Assembly (NCBI GenBank): GCA_002394385.1
Contig: DGTS01000024.1
Span: 1-64,000 of the forward strand
Direction: 5' to 3'
DNA from: Prevotella sp. UBA4330
GTDB taxonomy: Bacteria > Bacteroidota > Bacteroidia > Bacteroidales > Bacteroidaceae
DNA length: 64,000 bases
Part shown: piece by piece, positions 63,039 to 64,000 of the stretch
Numbering within the stretch: the stretch's first letter is position 1
Layout: each line of letters opens with the position of its first letter
Notes under the pieces: model-generated
The model's database searches: none
Told to the model about the DNA's origin: nothing
The model's input: only the letters and a program-made list of their open reading frames with translations
Program-made: the position numbers and the translations under genes

Positions 63039-63482
63039 ATGGCAGTATTTTACAGATTAGTTCAGGACAACAGGGACAACTCCAAGCACAAGGGAGAGTG
63101 GTACGCACGTGCCAAGATGATTGACACCATCAATCTTGATGAGATTGCTCAACGCATTCAAGACAACACCACAGCAAAGAAGGCTGATGCTCTGGCTGTA
63201 CTCACAGAGATGGTGGAGGTAATCAAGGATTTCATTCAGAAGTCTTATGCTGTAAGAATTGACGGTTTGGGTACATTCAAGATGGGGCTCTCCACATCTC
63301 CAGCACCCACCGCCAAGGAGTTTTCTGCAGCAAAGAATGTGAAGGGATTGCACGTCAATTTCCAACCCGTTGTGACTGTTGACAAGAATGGCCAGCGCCG
63401 GAATGTCTTAACCTCAGGCTCCACAGTCAAGGAACTTCCTAAGAACGATGTGGATAAGGGTGATGATGAGGTGACACCTTAA
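63039..63482 (+). CDS. HU-family DNA-binding protein, Bacteroidota type
   Basis: A 147-residue nucleoid-like protein with the HU fold between about residues 25 and 125 (LDEIAQRIQDNTTAKKADALAVL, AVRIDGLGTFKMGLSTS) and a Bacteroidota-specific N-terminal strand (MAVFYRLVQDNR). The acidic tail (KNDVDKGDDEV) is short. These multi-copy HU-like proteins often sit near mobile or surface-polysaccharide loci. A terminator follows. Confidence 0.88.
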   Translation: MAVFYRLVQDNRDNSKHKGEWYARAKMIDTINLDEIAQRIQDNTTAKKADALAVLTEMVEVIKDFIQKSYAVRIDGLGTFKMGLSTSPAPTAKEFSAAKNVKGLHVNFQPVVTVDKNGQRRNVLTSGSTVKELPKNDVDKGDDEVTP

Positions 63483-63540
63483 AAGACAGCAACGGCTTTT
63501 CATGCCTGCGGAGGATTCTTGTTTAAGAGTTTGAATCCTT

Positions 63541-63578
63541 GCCCCACAGGTTTAAGAACATAAGCTTGTGGGGCTTTT
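63541..63578 (+). terminator. Terminator after the HU-family gene
   Basis: GCCCCACA (63541-63548) pairs with TGTGGGGC (63567-63574), then TTTT. An AGGATTC/GAATCCT hairpin (63512-63518 and 63533-63539) precedes it. Confidence 0.85.
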
Positions 63579-63757
63579 ACCTACAATCATTGCGGGTGAA
63601 ATGAGGATACGTTAGGAGACAGAAAAATATTTGAGAGTTAATTAAATTTCATTCGTTTTTATGTTAAGAATTACCACCCTTTCTATTGTGAAAGTAAAGC
63701 AGGGTAACACTCTGGCAGAGAACGGAATAACAATTACGAATTAATTAAAAGACAAGA

Positions 63758-64000
63758 ATGTATATTAAACAAAAATTACTTGACAAATGTAGGGGTAACA
63801 AAGATGCCCAGAAGATAGTTGCGCTTGCCATCTACCTGAAAAGCATCATTAAAAAATCACGTTTAAAGCGTTACAACCTTCACAGACTTTGTTCTGTGGC
63901 AAGGGTGCCCTATAATACGCTGAAGAATTATATGCCAATTTTAGAGAATAACAAGTTCATCCATTTCGAAGGTTCAGGCAAGAACATGATATTAGTATTG
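63758..64000 (+). CDS. 5' part of an unknown gene, cut by the window edge
   Basis: An open frame of 81 codons begins at ATG 63758 and runs off the window. The basic sequence (IKKSRLKRYNLHRLCSVARV followed by PYNTLKNYMPILENNKFI) looks like a small winged-helix or helix-turn-helix module. It may be a DNA-binding protein of a mobile element; not recognised. Confidence 0.6.
   Translation, partial: MYIKQKLLDKCRGNKDAQKIVALAIYLKSIIKKSRLKRYNLHRLCSVARVPYNTLKNYMPILENNKFIHFEGSGKNMILVL

Overview
The window looks like a chromosomal segment of a gut or rumen Bacteroidales bacterium, most likely Prevotella/Segatella. The evidence is the Bacteroidota -7 promoter box TAnnTTTG in front of many genes, the lack of Shine-Dalgarno signals, BspA-type leucine-rich repeats, Omp28 and GldB proteins, type IX-like C-terminal sorting tails, an anaerobic Rnf complex, and glycogen made by a GT3-type synthase. 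The species call is inference.

Layout. The left edge carries the 3' end of an rRNA operon (5S rRNA plus terminator). Next come glycogen synthase and phosphorylase (0.9-5.2 kb). An AT-rich accessory unit follows (5.4-8.7 kb): a long, strongly structured RNA, two poorly characterised genes (one DUF2971) and a BspA-like LRR protein. A GHL10 glycosidase leads into the rseC-rnfBCDGEA operon and galE (9-17.9 kb). Rubrerythrin, asparaginase and uronate isomerase are followed by a pectate lyase operon on the minus strand (18-26 kb). The 26-38 kb block is housekeeping: a membrane protein, LolA, FtsK, a 3'-5' exonuclease, an RlmI-like methyltransferase, TilS and a menaquinone unit (hotdog thioesterase, MenF, MenD). 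Then come xylB-xylA, endonuclease I, the GDP-fucose genes (manC-gmd-fcl), GldB-like, a YhcC-type radical SAM protein, DPP IV and DUF4861 (39-52 kb). From 52 to 57.7 kb, on the minus strand, is an exported thioredoxin-fold cluster (TlpA, DUF6029 barrel, two Omp28 proteins, one small secreted protein). RlmH, DUF4491 and a phosphohexomutase follow. The right end (60.6-64 kb) is repeat-rich and accessory, with a second structured RNA, two unknown genes, an HU-family protein and a truncated gene. No CRISPR array, tRNA or transposase gene was seen.

The most striking undescribed signals are two. (1) At least seven intergenic arrays of short palindromes are all phased at 22 bp (22-23 bp in the last one). 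They are built from a few interchangeable modules and six of them lie just 3' of genes; they look like a REP/BIME-like system of this lineage. (2) Two structured RNAs, at 5.4-5.8 kb and 62.16-62.34 kb (minus strand), share a conserved inner helix (CTACCAC/GTGGTAG), a GCCT bulge and a covarying closing stem. Each has its own promoter box and each sits upstream of an AT-rich accessory operon.

Physiologically the genes fit an anaerobic saccharolytic lifestyle: pectin, uronate and xylose use, glycogen storage, ferredoxin-driven ion pumping through Rnf, menaquinone-based respiration, fucosylated surface glycans and an elaborate exported-protein programme.
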